Below the pieces are notes generated by a model that was not told the origin of the DNA, made no database searches, and worked only from the letters and a program-made list of their open reading frames with translations. Both the position numbers and the translations under genes were made by a program. Source: Trichobilharzia szidati (taxonomy: Eukaryota; Platyhelminthes; Trematoda; Strigeidida; Schistosomatidae). Taken from it: a DNA stretch of 64,000 nt. The stretch's first letter is position 1, and each line of letters begins with the position of its first letter. The stretch covers positions 83,508,793 through 83,572,792 of the forward strand of contig OX235273.1 in the NCBI GenBank assembly GCA_944472155.2. Direction: 5' to 3'. This document shows, one piece after another, positions 62,220 to 64,000 of the stretch.

Positions 62220-64000
62220 AAATTGGAATGAAAAACAGGTGTGAGTAAGGCTATATGAAGATGTTTGCTAACCGCCTTTCCACACATTCAGCCACAAATA
62301 CCCCTGATCTCACAAGATTTCATGATGACTTTGGAGAGGAAAATCCCTTGAAAGCTAATAATAAATTGATAGAAGTCACGATCCATGATAAAAATACTCA
62401 ACACATAATTATTAATTTTAGTGTAGCTGAATAATCTTTTACCTCAACTACATATGTTCTCCACTTGAAGGTAAACTAAATACGTGGAAGAGTGTGTATA
62501 TCACTGGAGTTGATCACAGAGTCACCAGTGACGCTGCGTGTAGCCCTGAATTGAGTGTTGATTCTCTTCACGATTGTACTAGTACCAATTCTCGAAGATG
62601 TTCCAGTGTACATGGTGGTAGAATATGTTTCATCGAAATACTCCATTCCATTCATTTTAATGCTGAATTCATTGATAATTACATGTGAAAATCACCACTA
62701 ACATCCTACAGGTAAATATTACGTCCAATATCAGGTAATTAGATTATCATGAAAACTATGGAGAGTGAACTGTGGTTAGGCTAATACTTCCGTCTGCTTG
62801 ATTTATTCCTGAATCCATCAGATGCATGGAGAATGGTGGAATAACTTTGTGCCAGTTAACACTAATGATCCTCACATACCAACTATTTCAATATCTTCCT
62901 CAAACTGATATGGGGATTTGTAACAGCTGTCTCATCTGTGTTTCAAATGATGCCGTCACCGAGCCGATTTCATATCAGTTAATTCGTGTTTCCATACCGG
63001 TCAGGTGGATTGTCCTCTACACCAACACAGGACATAACCCTAAAATAAGTTGTATGTACAGGTTTTGAATGAACCAAGTTGAGCAACAGACTGGTTGGCT
63101 TCAGCTAGCACCAAGTTGACCAGACTATAGCTCACCAGAGGGATGGCGTACTGAACATATAACTGTCAATACAGATACACTGTACACATTCAATAAAGCT
63201 GGTTGAAGACAACGACAGTTCAATAATAGACCAGCCAGCCCCATCAAGCTCAACAAGAATCAGTATGATCAGTTCAAGTACAGGAGAGTGACCGGAGTAT
63301 TGGCTGGGGTGAATGCCATCACAAAGTGTACTGAGAAACAGACACATACACTACTACTCAGTGCAGAACATGATGAGCGCATCCCACACGCCTACTATTA
63401 TTCACGAATATGAAGTTGAGAGACAATAGAGCATCTCCAATGTGCTCAATTTGAACTTATACTCACCGACCAAACTTTTGTGAATACCAGTTTTACCAAA
63501 TCAATACACCTGAAAATGGTTTCTCGAACTGTTTACTTTCCCTTCATAAACTTTCAAAATTTCAATCAATACGCTTGTTTGCCATTAGACTTGTGTAAGT
63601 GTATTACTGTTTTCTGTGTGTTGCTATTCATTTTTGCTTTACATCGATTGACAGACTGACCGACTTTATCTCAATATTCTACAGCAAAATGTTTCACTGC
63701 AACACTGAGATATTGTCATGACAACAGATAATGAGACTCTTTGAAAATAAATAATCCTGTATCCATTATTCACAGAATGTTAAATACTCCGGGAATTAAA
63801 TTTCATAATTCGTTGTAACGGCGAATGGCTGATAGTTTGAAGACTGGCCAAACATTTACACGAGATTCGCGTCATTTTAGACTGGTACAGAAAATTATGT
63901 GTGAAAAAATGCACACGATAACATTCTGTCAAATAAACAATGTTAGGTATAAAACAGCTTACAATGGATATACATCAGTTTGTCTTGACCAAGATCCGAC
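62220..64000. other. Non-coding DNA to the window end
   Basis: Counterpart of 12900-14168, with an extra ~540 bases (63309-63848) that copy A lacks. No gene or repeat recognised in that extra stretch. Confidence 0.45.

Larger units (their letters stand above)
50810..64000 (+). repeat. Segmental duplication copy B (continues past window end)
   Basis: Collinear with 1834-14168, same orientation. The left boundary is near 50796-50810; in copy A the equivalent point abuts the PLE fragment. Extra material in B: composite retroposon at about 59900-60258 and 63309-63848. Confidence 0.95.

Overview
The window looks like nuclear DNA of a parasitic flatworm, most likely a blood fluke (Schistosomatidae). 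It is AT-rich and crowded with decayed retroelements of types known from schistosomes: Penelope-like elements (PLEs) with GIY-YIG endonucleases, RTE/SR2-like and CR1/jockey-like non-LTR elements, and tRNA-derived SINEs. The only two convincing cellular genes are six-exon cathepsin D-like aspartic proteases. Both carry a 39-nt micro-intron, a feature typical of schistosome genes. No bacterial-type features, CRISPR arrays, rRNA or canonical functional tRNA genes were seen.

Layout. 1-1833: two fragments of one PLE joined head-to-head, forming a 462-bp inverted repeat. 1834-14168: copy A of a long segmental duplication. Copy B is 50810-64000, in the same orientation about 49 kb away, and runs off the window end. 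Each copy holds the same dead CR1/jockey-like element on the minus strand, two PLE relics and low-coding DNA. 14169-23900: non-coding DNA, a ~510-bp inverted repeat flanking an RTE fragment, a PLE with a long open frame on the minus strand, and an inverted old copy of part of the duplicated unit. 24033-26120: the best preserved PLE (plus strand), with one nonsense codon and a hammerhead-ribozyme-like motif downstream. 27239-35351 and 40438-45612: the two protease genes, head to tail. Their introns carry nested RTE, SINE and fold-back insertions. 46360-50810: PLE relics, an older diverged copy of the duplicated unit, and a perfect 42-bp inverted repeat around a hammerhead-like loop.

The proteases have the family's order: signal peptide, propeptide, N-lobe with DTGS, flap, C-lobe. 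Exon lengths match in all six exons (198/243/200/120/241/162) except that exon 3 of the first gene is 199 nt. That lost base causes a frameshift and early stop. The second gene is open throughout, but its second catalytic Asp is Tyr. As read, neither gene encodes a canonical active protease, although the one-base loss lies in a T-run and may be a sequence error.

The transposon insertions give a relative history. The CR1/jockey-like element was already dead before the segmental duplication, because both copies share its lesions. A composite SINE-bearing insert later entered copy B only. Everything else between these features is non-coding as far as I can see. The many short open frames there look like chance or transposon debris.
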